Below, piece after piece: positions 48,938 to 61,200 of a stretch of DNA of 64,000 nucleotides. Source of the stretch: Larus michahellis (lineage: Eukaryota > Chordata > Aves > Charadriiformes > Laridae); NCBI RefSeq assembly GCF_964199755.1, contig NC_133907.1:4221001-4285000 (forward strand), in the 5' to 3' direction. Each line of letters begins with the position of its first letter. Within the stretch, counting starts at the first letter, position 1. The translations under genes were made by a program, and so were the position numbers. The notes under the pieces are model-generated. The model made no database searches. It was not told the DNA's origin and worked only from the letters and a program-made list of their open reading frames with translations.

Positions 48938-50545
48938 CACCACAACTGCAGCCCTGGCTGTGCCCGGAGCTGGTTTTGGGGTGATAAATCCTTGATCCAG
49001 GGCAGCTCTGAGGCCTCCAGAGGAGCTCCATGCTTGTTGTTGTCGTGGAGAGAGAGGACAACAGGCACCCTTCAAAAAAACAAAAAAAAAAGCTTTCCAA
49101 AGAAACCCCTCTTGAAAAAGCCATGTGCCACATGGCTGCATTTCTCTTCCCCCACCTCCCTTTTGCTGGAAGGGAGGAAGAGGAGTTAATTTAAAGGCAA
49201 ACGCCAAGAACAGTGACAGTAAATATTGCCAAGAGTTTCTCGTGGGCATTTGGGTTTGGTAAGTGAAGATGCAGGGGGAAAGATCAAAGCTGTCTGAATG
49301 GCTTTTAATTACGAGCCTCAATTGCTCTATTTTCTCTCGGAAAAGTATTACAATTATCTAACAAAGCTCTTCGAGTGGAACTAGACGCTAGCCCGAAGCT
49401 TCAAGGGCTGTTTAGTGGCTATTTTCCCTTTTTTAAAAAAAATAATATTTGATGTCTAGATAAAAAACCGGGCACTCCCATCAGCGCCTACAGCCAGGTC
49501 TGGATGAAGAGAGAGAGGCTGGAAAGCTTTTCCCGGGAGGAGGTGAGCAGCCTGGGCTGCACCGAAGGCTGATGGTGGCCCTGCTGAAGCACCCCACCGC
49601 AGCGTCCCCTCGCTGGGCAGGGGTGCTGCCACCAGCATCCCACATGGGAAGAGGGAATTACTGGCAAAGGGAAAATAAACTATAGTTTGGGAGTAAGACC
49701 TTTGACAGTGGGAAACGGTCCCCATTTTCCCCCTTTTCAGTTTTTCTCATATGGAATTTCTTTCTCTGTCTTTCGCCAGGATTTCTGTACATCCCCGTCA
49801 CCTCCCCTTGCTCCGCCACTTTCTCTGCACAGACGCCCCGGGAGATCGTGAGGTCCAAACCATCCCCTGTACAGAACTCAGTGAGGCAGCTGAATAAGGA
49901 AAACAGAGAAATAAGGATTCAGCTTCATAAACTGAACCCTCAAATGAGATCGGAGGCTGGTAATTAATAAAGAAGTCAGATTTCAACGCAATGAAAAACC
50001 TCCCCTGAGACCCAGCCTGCTGCTGCCTTGTATTGATGGAAATGCTACGGATGTAATTACATTTCTCCTCGCTGTGCGATGGAGACAGTGGGTCACTCTC
50101 CGCCAAGCTCCTTCCTTCCTTCCAAGCCCATCATGAGCCAGGGAGATGGGGCCAATAGCCACCATTTCACGGCGGATGGGGCAGGTCAGAGCTGATGGCT
50201 CACCCTCATCGTGCAGGATCCTGGCAGGTAGTCCCAAGGCAGAAGAAGGGCTCAGTGGCATCGCCAACACACGCTCATCAGAAGACAAGAGGTAGTTTTC
50301 CAGCCGAGCACATTCAAGCTAAACCCCAATGCAGATGCCAAAGCAAACTGTGGGGAGAGCTGCGCTGGTCGGCTTTCCATACCCACCTCCAAGCTCTTTT
50401 TCTCAAATTCTGCTCTTTTACACTTAATCCCAGGAAGCAAGTGATTATCCCCAGGAATTTTCTCTGCGGTTACGCAGAGGTAGAGCAGTGCGAGGCTGAG
50501 ATGAGGGAAAGGCCAAAATATGTGAACAGATGACCGGTGCATGCC

Positions 50546-50669
50546 GAGAAGTTGCTATTAATGCCTAACATTGAACAAACATTAGATAGCCAAATCACAA
50601 CACGGGAGAGAAGTTGCTATTAATGCCTAACATTGAACAAACATTAGATAGCCAAATCACAACCCGGGA
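50546..50669. repeat. 62-bp tandem duplication
   Basis: Two adjacent 62-base copies (50546-50607 and 50608-50669) are almost identical; one A/C difference lies near the end. Each includes GTTGCTATTAATGCCTAACA and AACATTAGATAGCCAAATCA. Such low divergence indicates a recent event. No gene is affected. Confidence 0.93.
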
Positions 50670-53600
50670 TTCATTTCACACAGAGGAAATCAGGCTGAAA
50701 AGCCATTAATCTTGATTTCATATTGACTACATAGCCTGTGTTTTTATTCCCCATCGCTGAATGAATCAGCATGGCATGAGCTTTTCGGAGCACTCACTGC
50801 ACATGGCAGACTGAAAACACACAGAGAAATCAATGTTTATAGAAGGGCCAGCGCCAGTTCAGACTTTGCCTGCTCTCCTCTCTGTGGCCAGGAGAAAGGT
50901 GATCCGATGCAACCAAAAACCAGACTGTGGGAAGAAGTCTGTCAGTGGCTTCCTTGGAAAAAATCAAGTTTCCTGCTTGGTTTCTCGCAGATTCATCCTT
51001 CACTTCACTACGCCGAAAACCTGCTGGTTGGCAGGGCTGGTGCTGCTGGGATTTTGGCTCCAGCCCATCCCATCTGGCTGCCGGCCTGGAGGGGAGGGAC
51101 GCGGCAGATGCTCTCCCTGACCACTGCAGGCAGGCAGCAGGACTCCATCCGCACAGGAGCTACATCCCCTGGCAGAAATAACATACACTGGAGGAAAAAG
51201 ACCTTTTCCTGCAAGAGTGGGCTGGTTGCATAGATTATGAGACCCCCCCAGCAATAGCTTGGGCTCTACAGGTAGGATTTCCCACCCAGCATGGCAAAAG
51301 GCACATGGATTTGAGAGCAAAGCAGGAGCAAGAGGCTCCTGCATAGCAGCACGCTACATGGACCCACACATGATCCAACCTGCTCATTACTGGGGAAGAT
51401 GCCAGCATGGGACAGTGGGGTTTGCTCCCAGATGACCTTCCAGCAGCTTAACCATGGGAGGACCAAATTCCCAAGAATCCAAACACGAGAAACATTCTTC
51501 AGGGGTGGTGAAGGTGATCCCAGCTGGTATCGGATATTATTGTGCACTTTCTACCCCAGGGAGCGTTTATCAAGTTTTTTGGGTTGCTGTAGCAGAAACC
51601 CTGGGTGTGGTAGGAGAAGCAGCAGGTGGGGAAAGGGCTGTCTGTGTCCCCCAGCACCGCAGAGAGCCAGCATCGCTCCTTCACTGCAGACAGCTGGGAT
51701 CTCACTGCATTGAGGGAGAGAGAGAGCGCAAAGTCGGTTTACATGGTTGATTGGCATCATCGTTGCCAAGATACATAACCATGCTGCTCTGTTTATTGAT
51801 TATTTCATTCTGTCATGCAATTTATCCAGGCTTCAGGGTACTGAAAAAAGGAACAAAGGGAGTTCACTAGCCGTGGGGCTCTTCAACCTCAAGTGCTCCC
51901 ATCCCAATAGCAGTCCCTTTGCTTGAAAAAGTCCTAAAATTCCTTTTTTCAAAACCAGTTATCCTTAACACACCTGTTATCACATGCTTTGAGCAAAGGT
52001 GGCGTGTAGCCCCAACCTAAATGGGCAAGATGGCAAGTGCATGCAGCCACTGTGGGCCACTCAAAATAGATGTGTGTCAGCTCAGCCGTGGCAAGAGGAG
52101 GCTACAGATCCTGTAGCATCACATCCCTATCCCCAAAAAAGCCCTATGCCAAACACCCATTGGCGTCACACAGCATATGCTCTACTTTCTTATAGTCCAT
52201 CTCTGATCCTCATGCAGCACCGTGACTCTTGGGTTATGGTCTCAGGTCCACCTTCCATTTTCTCTCCCTTTTTCCAGCCTCACCGCCTCACAAACCTTTT
52301 TCATCATGAAGCTGCGACACTTTTCCCTCCTGCAACCCTCTGTCCCACCCGTCTCAGCTTCGTGGTTCTCCTCAGCACAGGAGAAGGCCAGGAGTAAGAA
52401 CTGGTCCTTCAGACAGCCCTGGGCAGGGCTTGGGAGGTGAAGATCAGGCAGGATCTTCAGCTGATTCTGCAAAGTCACAGCGACGAAGCTCTGCCGTCAC
52501 AGAGACTCGCATGGAAACACGAGGTGAAGCCATGAATGCACAATGAGGGCTACAGCTCAGCGTCGGTCCGAAGGAGGTTCTCCTTGTGGAAGGAAGGAGA
52601 AATTTGTCTATGCATAAACAGCCACAAAAATAGCTGAAGGAAAGCACAGGGAAATGAGTGGGAACGCAAACTGGAGTTTTTCTGGTGGAGCCCGCTTTGC
52701 TGCTACTCTAAGAGTCCCTCTTCTCAGCAGGTGGGAAAGGCTGCACCAGCACCAGCTGCTTATGGAGATCCCTTTCATTTAAACAAAGAGGCTGTAACTC
52801 TGGAGACCACCCACCTTCCCTACAAAGCATGGCAGGGTGGGAGGCATCCCCCTCCGGGAACACGTTGTCCTGCCCAGCAATAATATCCCAAAGTACCCGG
52901 GGAGAGATAAGAGCCCAGTCACAGCTCTATAAGTAGTTAACAAATCCTCCCCTGGGGGAAAAAAGAAAAAAAAAAAAAAAGACATATTTACAGTCTAGCT
53001 CCTCATGCAATCACCTTGGAAAAATAGATATGGCAACTGGTCAGCTTAACGTAGTGTCTTCATGAGGGCAAGTCCCGAGCCGCAGAGCAATGGGCACCAC
53101 ATGGGGCAAAAGCAGCTTTTCTCTTTCTGCAGTTGGGGTTTCTTGGTTCTTCCACCTGCTAAAATGGTTTTCAGCACTGGGGGCCAGGCTCCGTGGGGGC
53201 CAGGGGCCCTCAGAGCAGGCAACAGGCTTTGTGGCTCCTGCGGGCAGTGGGCGTGAGGAGGGTGATTTCGACTGAATGCTCACCCAAACCAACCAACCTC
53301 AGCCTCACCTGTAGCTCAGCAAAGGATAACTCGGCGCCTCCCCGGGTAAGTCCTTCCCACGACACAAAACCATCCAAACTTGATTGAGGGTGCAAATTCT
53401 GCACCTTATTTCTGCTTTTAGAAACTACGATTCTACGTTGGGGGCAAGCTGTCAGCTGTGAACAGCCTGGGCAGGGGGAGAGGAAGGGAGATGCGGCACC
53501 GGCAGAGCAGAGCACCTGCAAAAGCCGAGAACCCTTCAAAAGCCAGAGCTTTGCCCAGTTGTGCCAGTGCCATGAGCCAAGGAGCTCCTCAGGAGAGAGC

Positions 53601-54472
53601 TCAGCCCCTGGCTCATCCGTTCCTCGGCCTTTCCAGCAGTTGACTCCAGCCAGCAGCAGCAGGGAGAACACTTAGTACATTAATAAATCCCATAATACTG
53701 AATAAAGCACTTTGGTTTATGGTTTCACTGTAAGAACTCACCCCTGGGTACTTATAATTAACTGAACTAGGAAAGAAATAAAGATTTCTATTTTTTCCCC
53801 CACCAATTTTCTTTCTTTTTTTTTTTTTTTTAAAAAAGGAAGAAAATCACCACTGCTAATAAAAGTCTCCTTATGTTTACCTGCCCGAGTAGGAATATTG
53901 ATCTCTGTGCAGAGGGAAGGCACTTTCCTTATTGCACATCTCACTGGCTAATCCATCTCTCCTGGCTACACAATATTGCTTCGGCTTTATTTTCAGAGCG
54001 GCTCCGTAATTCATTGTTCTCCATGATCGTGCCTAACCCCGTAACTCCTGGGAAGTGTGCGGGGGAAGATGTGGGAAGAGCTCGGTTTAAACCTACATCA
54101 GACTTCACCTCTCGGAGCAGGCAGCTGCCCGCATCCCTGCCTTGCCTGCGCCGAGAGCTGCCTCTTGCCATGCCCGGAGCGGCTGGGGAGGCTGGCAGGG
54201 CGCAGGCAGCTCCCGCTCATCTCCAACCACCAATTTTCCAGCATTTCCACATCTTCAGTTTCCAGTCTGCCTGCAGACAAAGTTGCCCGCGTAACAAACA
54301 TTCCCGCTGACCTCCATAAAAAAGGGATTGGGTGCTTCGCCGTTATTACACACGCTCAGCAGCTGTTTTGGCTGGAAAAATAAGCCCACGTGCAAAGATC
54401 CCGACAGCGCCGGGGTTGGAACGCCACGCAGCTAAGTCTTTCAGACTCCACATCATTCAAAGCACAGGGGGT

Positions 54473-54488
54473 TTTATTTTCCTTTATT
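54473..54488 (-). terminator. OPRL1: Double poly(A) signal, candidate OPRL1 transcript end
   Basis: Minus-strand AATAAAGGAAAATAAA gives two overlapping-range poly(A) hexamers ten bases apart, with a TG-containing stretch just after. Use by OPRL1 is inferred from position and strand. Confidence 0.4.
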
Positions 54489-57139
54489 AAAGCACACAAG
54501 TAGCCACCTAGGAAATTGTCATTTACACTGCGGTAATTGTAAAATCATACCAACACGACCATTTCAGAAGAGAATTAAAGAGCCTGCGCTTCAGCCAGCC
54601 AGCCGATCGCAAGCCTGTAACTCCATAGGCACAGTACAATAAAGCTTTTGCTTTCAGGTTTTTTGTTGCTCTTCTTATAACAAACTCCACTGAGCATTGA
54701 ACAGAATGCCGAAACACATTCACTGCGAGGGCCACAGAATTACCCAAAAGCTGAGTAAACGCACATTTATTGAGTACTTGATTACGTAAGATCGTTGCAG
54801 CATAGTCATTATAACAAAATCCTTATAAAAAAAAACAAAAACAAAAAAAACCCCAAAACGCCAAACACCGGGATATTTTTCAGAGGATGTAAATCTATTT
54901 AAAAACCCAACCAAGAACTACAAAGGGAGGGTGGCTGTTCCTTTGCCAGCCACTAACGAACGCTCTCCTGCTCCCTAATGGCACTGCACGGAAAGCCCGG
55001 CAGGTGGTTCCCAGCTTCACGTACCGCGGCACCCAGCACCCCGTCAGCCCCTACGGCACCTGATGGGCCGAGAAGAGTCCAGGTGACCAAGGCTCTTATT
55101 GTACCCACCGACACAACAGCCCACCAAACTCATCTTTTCAAGGGCAGGGATGCAGCTTGCCAGCAGCGCGGTTCTCCGGGAGTTCTTCTTCGCATGTTTG
55201 GGGGTTGTAGGAGATTTCCTGGGGAGCGCTCGGGGAAAAACATCCATTGCAAAGTGCTTAAAGTGCCCAGATTTCCTCCTCCCCCTTACTTTATTCAGGG
55301 GAAGCGCTAATTGCAAAGTTTGCTCTGGTATCCCTCCAGATTCCCAATCAGATGCCAATCAGCATGAAAATCCTCCCAGCTGGAGTGATTTACAAGGGAT
55401 CTGTGTCCTATACGCGGGACACTGGAATCGCATCTATATTTTAAGCCCAACCATAAGGGAAACACTCTACATAGAAATATAGCATTGGATTCTTTTATAC
55501 AGCATATATAAAGAACATGACAGCATTAAAATATTGGCAAATCAATACATTAAAAATACAGAATCTCATAGACCAGAGCACAGGAAATATATTCACATGA
55601 AATCTGTACAGTCCGGACAACGCTGCCGGTTCTCGCGTTGGAGCTGGCCTCCCATCTCCAAAGGGAGGTCGTTGCTTCGCTTCCCCATCGGCACCACCGC
55701 CCAGATTTCCCCCGGGGGGGTTGTGCTACAGGGAAAATACGAGTCTGCTGTCCCTGCCAGCACGGAGGGCACTCGGTGGTTAAACTCTTCGGGAACGCTT
55801 TCGTTATCAAATGAAATGACAGGGCATTTCATTTTACAAAGCTCTGCCCCGCTGGGAGAGGGAAAAAAAAAAATCAGTCTCTGGTTGGCAGGAGGGGTGG
55901 TACCTCGGGGCAGCATTTCCCAAGTGCTCTCAGCATTGTGGACCTCATTTCGTTAAAAAGAAAAAAAAAACAAAACAAAAACCACACACAAAAAAACCCA
56001 ACCCCAACAAACCACCTTTTGTAAGGTTTGTGCACCACTTCTCGCCTGTGGAGCGGGTGGGACTGTTCTGGGCTGCCCCTCCCACCAGAAACGTCCATGT
56101 CTTCTGGAGGAGCTGCTGTTCCGACTTCTCGGAAATAGCTTCCCGCTATACATAAATACATGTCTACATAGGCCACTTCATTCCTTCCTCCTCTCACTGA
56201 GGAAGAACCCGAAGGCATGCTCGGCAAGATGAAATCTTATGTTACAGCCGTACCTCTAGCACTATAGAGCTGTGTAGGTACAGACACATTCTGTCCATTA
56301 TTACAATGGAAATACAAGGTTTAAAAAAAAAAAAAAAGCAATAGCAGCATGTAAACAAGGATTTGTTTTCATTTCATCCGTCTTTTCTTCCTCCTCTTCT
56401 GAGCTACGTTCATCAGTTTTGACAGTCCCTTCTCACCCCCCCGTTCCCCTCTCTCCAGGTGGGGGGTTTTACTGCAGACCCCGTCCGCGGGAGCTGACAG
56501 TGTCCTCCCCAGGCTCCCAGCCGTGGGGCGGCTTGAGTTTCCCTTTCCACCAGCTCCCTCCTCTCCCTCCCCGCATCCTTCCTTCCCCTCCCGATGACTC
56601 ATCCTGGAGATGATCTTGGGTTTTTTTGTCTGACAGCTGCTGCCCACTTTGGCTTCAGCAAAGTCTAATTTCAGAGCAATGCCGCAGGAATAAAAACCTG
56701 CACACGAACGGCTGGTGAGCCACGCGAGTTGTTAGCGCCTTAAACAACTCAGGGAGGAAAAAAAGAAATGGAATACTTCGCATTTTGTCTGTCTCCCAGC
56801 AGCAAAAGTGTAAGTCCCAGGAGCAATGCCTGTTTTAAACCCTTAATTCCCGAATTCTCAAGAATGTTGCAAACCACCAGGGTTTTGCAGGAATCAAAGG
56901 GCTGATTTCAAACGCGTTCCTTAGTGCGGGATGCACTGGAATTAAAAATGCATCAAATGGGCTCACTTTTTTCGCATGCTCTTGCAGTATCCGGTTTTCC
57001 CAACCCCCAAAATTGTTTCCTCGGTTTCTGGCCTCGCAGTTTTGAGGTCCTGCTAAAGAGCCGTTATCTGAGTCAGCTCTGACGTGGGGGTGGTTGGACT
57101 CTGCTGAGCGACAGCCACCATGGGAATTTCCATGCCTAG
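54473..57139 (-). other. OPRL1: Candidate OPRL1 3' UTR with poly(A) signals
   Basis: Downstream of the OPRL1 stop on the minus strand the sequence is AT-rich and free of mobile elements. Poly(A) signals (AATAAA on the minus strand) lie at 55290-55295, and as a close pair at 54483-54488 and 54473-54478. The pair is followed by CCTGTGCTTTG, a plausible downstream element. A 3' UTR of 1.8 or 2.7 kb is implied. The extent is inferred. Confidence 0.4.
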
Positions 57140-57663
57140 TCAGGCCGGATTGTTAGTCCCCTCCGAGTTCTTGCAGGCATAGGCCACATCCTTGGCGATG
57201 CTGCACATCCTGTTGGACATCTGGAGCTCGGTCCTGAAGGCGGTGGGGAAGCAGAACTTCTTGAAGCATGCCTTGAAGTTCTCGTCCAAGAAGGCGTAGA
57301 GCACGGGGTTGAGGCTGCTGTTGGCATAGCCCAGCGCGGTGCAGAAGCAGGAGATGGCCAGCTCGAGCTCGCTTTCTGCCTTGGCACCCAAGCACTGGAC
57401 CAGCACGAAAATCTGGATGGGAGTCCAGCAAATGATGAAGACTGCCACTACCACCAGGACCATCCGGGTGATGCGCCTCAGGTTTCGGTCCTTCTCTTTG
57501 GAGCCTGAGAGGACACGGACATTCTTGAGTCGTCTGATCATGAGACTGTAGCAAATGGTGATGATCAACACGGGGATCATAAAGGAGAAGAGAAAGACAC
57601 AGATGCCAAACACTGGATCCCAGTAATCCACGGGTGAAGGGAGTTTAATTAGACAATCAATTT
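57140..57663 (-). CDS. OPRL1: OPRL1 last coding exon (ECL2, TM5-TM7, C-tail)
   Basis: This exon encodes the last 173 residues of the nociceptin receptor plus two bases of a split Glu codon. The order is [10 protein letters not shown] (second extracellular loop, with the Cys that pairs with TM3), TM5, the basic third loop ending [24 protein letters not shown] in TM6, [20 protein letters not shown] in TM7 and helix 8, and a tail with [14 protein letters not shown] just before the stop. The tail and WTPIQ identify OPRL1; the kappa receptor has a different tail and WTPIH. The acceptor is TTTTTTCGCTTGCAG. The phase joins the exon at 57927 exactly. The product is a Gi/o-coupled receptor for nociceptin/orphanin FQ in neuronal plasma membrane. 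Confidence 0.95.
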
Positions 57664-57926
57664 CTGCAAGCGAAAAAATAAAAAGGAAAGGAAAATCAGC
57701 AAACCCATAGCAAGAAGAAAAGCATCTGCACGTTCAGTTTAGTTTAATACTAGAAAAGCAGAAGCAATGATGCAGAGGTAAGGGCAGAAAGCAAAGAGTT
57801 AAGCTGACTTTACAGCAGAGAGCTCACCATGCTGGTGAAACTAGTATCCCTCTCCAATGGCTCCCCAAGCCCAGGGGCTCTCCTGGCCACCGAGACCTCC
57901 CACCTGTTGGATGCATTTTTACTGAC
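57664..57926 (-). other. OPRL1: OPRL1 intron (263 bp)
   Basis: A short phase-1 intron runs from donor G|GTCAGT to the pyrimidine-rich acceptor. It contains no repeat. It is in the position typical of opioid receptor genes, just after TM4. Confidence 0.85.
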
Positions 57927-58282
57927 CGTTGTTTTCATTCTCTGCAGATCCCATCACCATGGCTGGGATGCCAAAGACAGAAGCCAGCGCCCAGATGCAG
58001 ACATTCACCACTTTGGCCTTGTGGGGAGTGCGGATGTCTAGTGCTTTGATAGGGTGGCAGATAGCAATGTAGCGGTCCACGCTCATCATCGTCAGGGTGA
58101 AGGTGCTTGTGAACATGTTGTAGTAGTCTATAGAGATGGCAATCTTGCAGAGGACATTGCCAAAGGGCCAGAAGCCCAGGAACGTGTCTGTACCTTGGAA
58201 AGGTAAGGTCATCAGACACAAGGTATCAGCCAGAGCGAGGTTGAAGATGTAAATGTTGGTTGCTGTCTTCATCTTGGTGAAT
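57927..58282 (-). CDS. OPRL1: OPRL1 middle coding exon (TM2-TM4)
   Basis: This exon encodes 118 full codons between acceptor CCTACATTTCAG and donor ACG|GTCAGT. It begins with the last base of an Arg codon, then [20 protein letters not shown] (first intracellular loop and TM2), [11 protein letters not shown] (Cys of the conserved disulfide), SIDYYNMF with the Asp that contacts the peptide amine in TM3, DRY in [12 protein letters not shown], and TM4 ending GSAENENN. The boundary after the TM1 Arg is the ancestral opioid-receptor intron site. The exon carrying the N-terminus and TM1 is missing from the window. I searched the minus strand from 58.3 to 64.0 kb and found no GNCLVMY-like reading. 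Confidence 0.95.
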
Positions 58283-61200
58283 CTGAAATGTAGGAACGAG
58301 CAATGGTTAGAGCTCCACCTGACCACTGAAGTCAACTGAAGAGGGCATTCTGCCACTTTAGGAAGGAGATGCTGTATTTTTCTTACATGACAAGAGATTG
58401 ACCACCACCCTTTCCTTTCTACCTCCCACATGCTTATCAACACACAGCTCAACCCAGCTCCCACAACAATACAAACGGTGCCTTCGCAACCAGTTTCATG
58501 GGCAGGAGAAGCTTATTCGCTTAGACTGCAAGTGAGGGCCATGAAAGCCTGAAGCTGTCAACTTAGACCATGGTTTTTGAAAAATGACTTCGGTAAGGCT
58601 AATCTAGGATTTCATCACATATGGCTTCATTATTATAAATATTGGTGAAAGCTTTACCCGGTAAGCTGATTTGAAAGGTATCATATGTTCCAGGGGTAAG
58701 TTGATTAGCCATTTTGTATGGGCTCATAGCCAAAGACTATGGCTAATGTGAGCTATCAAATCGGAACGGGCAAGATGGCCAGCCAAAAACTGGTGAGGAA
58801 CGAGGTTTGTATCAGAAATCAAAATATCACAATGGAGCTTTCTAAAGAAAGGGGTAGTTTGCAGCTGAAGTCATGAGTCAGCTCTACTTCAAAGGCGTTT
58901 TGTCATTTCTACATTACTTTTATCACATGAAGCGACGGCCTCAAAAGAAGATTCACCTTGCTCTAATGGTAATCATCTCCTTTTTACACATGGGAAATGA
59001 TGCAAAGAAAGATGTGATCAGCTGCCCAAGGATACACGCAGAGTCTGCAGAAATGGAAACTCAACGGTGACTCTGTGACTGAATCTAACATTACAGCTCC
59101 AGGATGTTCCTCTCATGGGCAAAATAAGAGCTCAAATAGGTATAATTTTAAAACTACAGTTCATTTATCATTTACTATACTAACGGCCTTTGCAGAAACG
59201 TTGCCAGAAATGGTAGACAATGATGTGTGTTATTAGCGGAGGGCAAGTTCATTTGAGGGTAACACTTAAACTCATAAACTACTGCACTATTTGCAGTTTG
59301 ATGTGTGTTGGAATATTATGGGGTCTGATCTGACCTAAAAAAGCTCTTTTTGTCAAATTGATTCAGAGCAGCAAACCCCCAAACTGCACTCCTCAGCACT
59401 GTACATCCCCCCCCTCCCCGCCGCCGTGATCTTCAGCTCTTGGTAGATCATGTGAACGCTTGGAGGAACGTTATCACGGCCACACTCTGAACCCTGCTGA
59501 GACACATCGGTTTGCAAGAATAACAGTCAGGGGATCCGCAACCCAGAATATAAAGCCTATTTTTTTGCCCCTCTCAGAGCTCTAAGCTGTGCTTGTATTA
59601 GAAGTCAGATGTTTGAAAGTTAAGTTCGGAAAGTGAATGTTCAGAAAGCAAGAACAAATGGTCCTACATGTGACCTTGAAAGCCAAGGGAAGCTTTTGGA
59701 GCCGGAGAACATTGACAGAAGCACTTGATGTCCCCACATAAGCCAGCGTCAGGCTCTTCCTGACCCAGAAATCCCAGCAGCCGAGCAAGAAAGTGGGTTC
59801 TTCGAAAGCCTGCCCAGGGCAGATAAAGTTATACCACCAAAAGCAGTAGAGGAAAAATACCAGCGCCTTTCCTATTGTGAAGGGATGAACAAGCAAAACA
59901 CTCGGTAAATCCAACACAACCAGGCAGCTGCCAGAGGTTTAAAGCTTTGGAATTCTCTAAGCAGAATTACAGAGAAACGGAGAGACTCCAGTGCTGTGAA
60001 GCCCGGAGCAGCAGCATCTCAGGCTGGGCGAGTTTTGCTTATTTTGTTTGAATTCTTGCAGTTGGCGTAAACGAGGCAATGAACACAGGGAGCACAAGCT
60101 GGGTCTGGGAATGGTTTCAGACACTTTTCCCTCTAGGTCAGCGGGGAGGTAATTAAAACCAAGTCACTTTATCAGCCCTTAAAAAAATTCAGTATTGTGA
60201 GTTTAGGCTTCAGGAAATTATTCAGCCACCTAAGACTGCGTTAGCAAAGGTCTCCTGGGAGCTGCGGCCTCCCTCCGTGTACCACAGACCTGGCTGGGCT
60301 CGCCCGGGCTTCCCAAAGGTCAAGCTTGTTCCACTCCATCCTTACCAGGAGGCCTGGGCTTGGAGGCAATTCATCCACACACCTCTAACCCTGACTGCTT
60401 TTAATGACGTTATAACTCGAGGGAATAACAACTGCATTTTTGAGCCACGATGACCAACTTCACCACTGTGAAACGGAAAAAATTCAAGTTGATTGTTGTT
60501 TTTTGGGGTTTTGTTTGTTTGTTTTAACCGGTGGGAGAAACAAGCAGCAGCCCACCCACCTCTACCACCCATCCAGCATCCACGGGGGATAACGCTGCCT
60601 CCACGCACACCCCTGTCCCCAGCACAGTGAGAAGTTTGGGGCATCTGAGCTAACCCTGAGCTTGGGGCGCCCAGATTGCAAACCTTCGCCTCCCTCTTGC
60701 TCCCCTCCATCGCAGGGGACCTCACCCTTCCCTCCCCTCCAAGACACCTCTCGGAAAGAGTCAGTCCACACGCGATTGCTCAGCCTGGCTGTACATCCCC
60801 CGATGCACGGATCCCTCCCTGCTGCCCCTTTCCTCACCCCCTCCCAGGTGACAGCAGAGCCACCTTCGACATGGGGACACGCTGAGGTGGCTAACCCACC
60901 GCTTCCCTCCTTCAACCCACCTTCAAGTGGATTTTAGAGCCGATTTTGTGCACTGGAAAGGTGGGGAAATTAATTTACACCTAATTAATTACTTCTAGCT
61001 CCCCTTTCTCTGCACACTGAGAGCCAACAGCCATTACCCCAACCAACCAATGTTCCCAAACATTTACAGAATGTTCAGTACAAACAAAAAAAATCAATTA
61101 ATCACTTCTCTGTGGATTAACCTCTTTTTTCTCCTTTCCTCCGGGAACTGAGAGTGTTCTCTTTCTTAATCTGCACAAAAAAAAGACAAATTAAACTCTC

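Larger units (their letters stand above)
47067..54470. other. Gene-free stretch between NPBWR2 and the OPRL1 3' end
   Basis: In human LKAAEAR1 lies between these two genes. I find no LKAAEAR-like motif here. Open frames are short, overlap on both strands and have no splice support. Small repeats inside are given separately; A runs lie at about 49.08 and 52.97 kb and a T run at about 53.82 kb. Confidence 0.45.

Noticed and set aside
57136..57554. Additional minus-strand frames of 83 and 133 codons over OPRL1
   Set aside because: They are alternate-frame readings of the OPRL1 last exon. The receptor frame has all the conserved motifs.
60342..60937. Overlapping frames of 69-127 codons upstream of OPRL1
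   Set aside because: They are Pro/Ser/Gly-rich on both strands, without splice borders or similarity to the receptor N-terminus.
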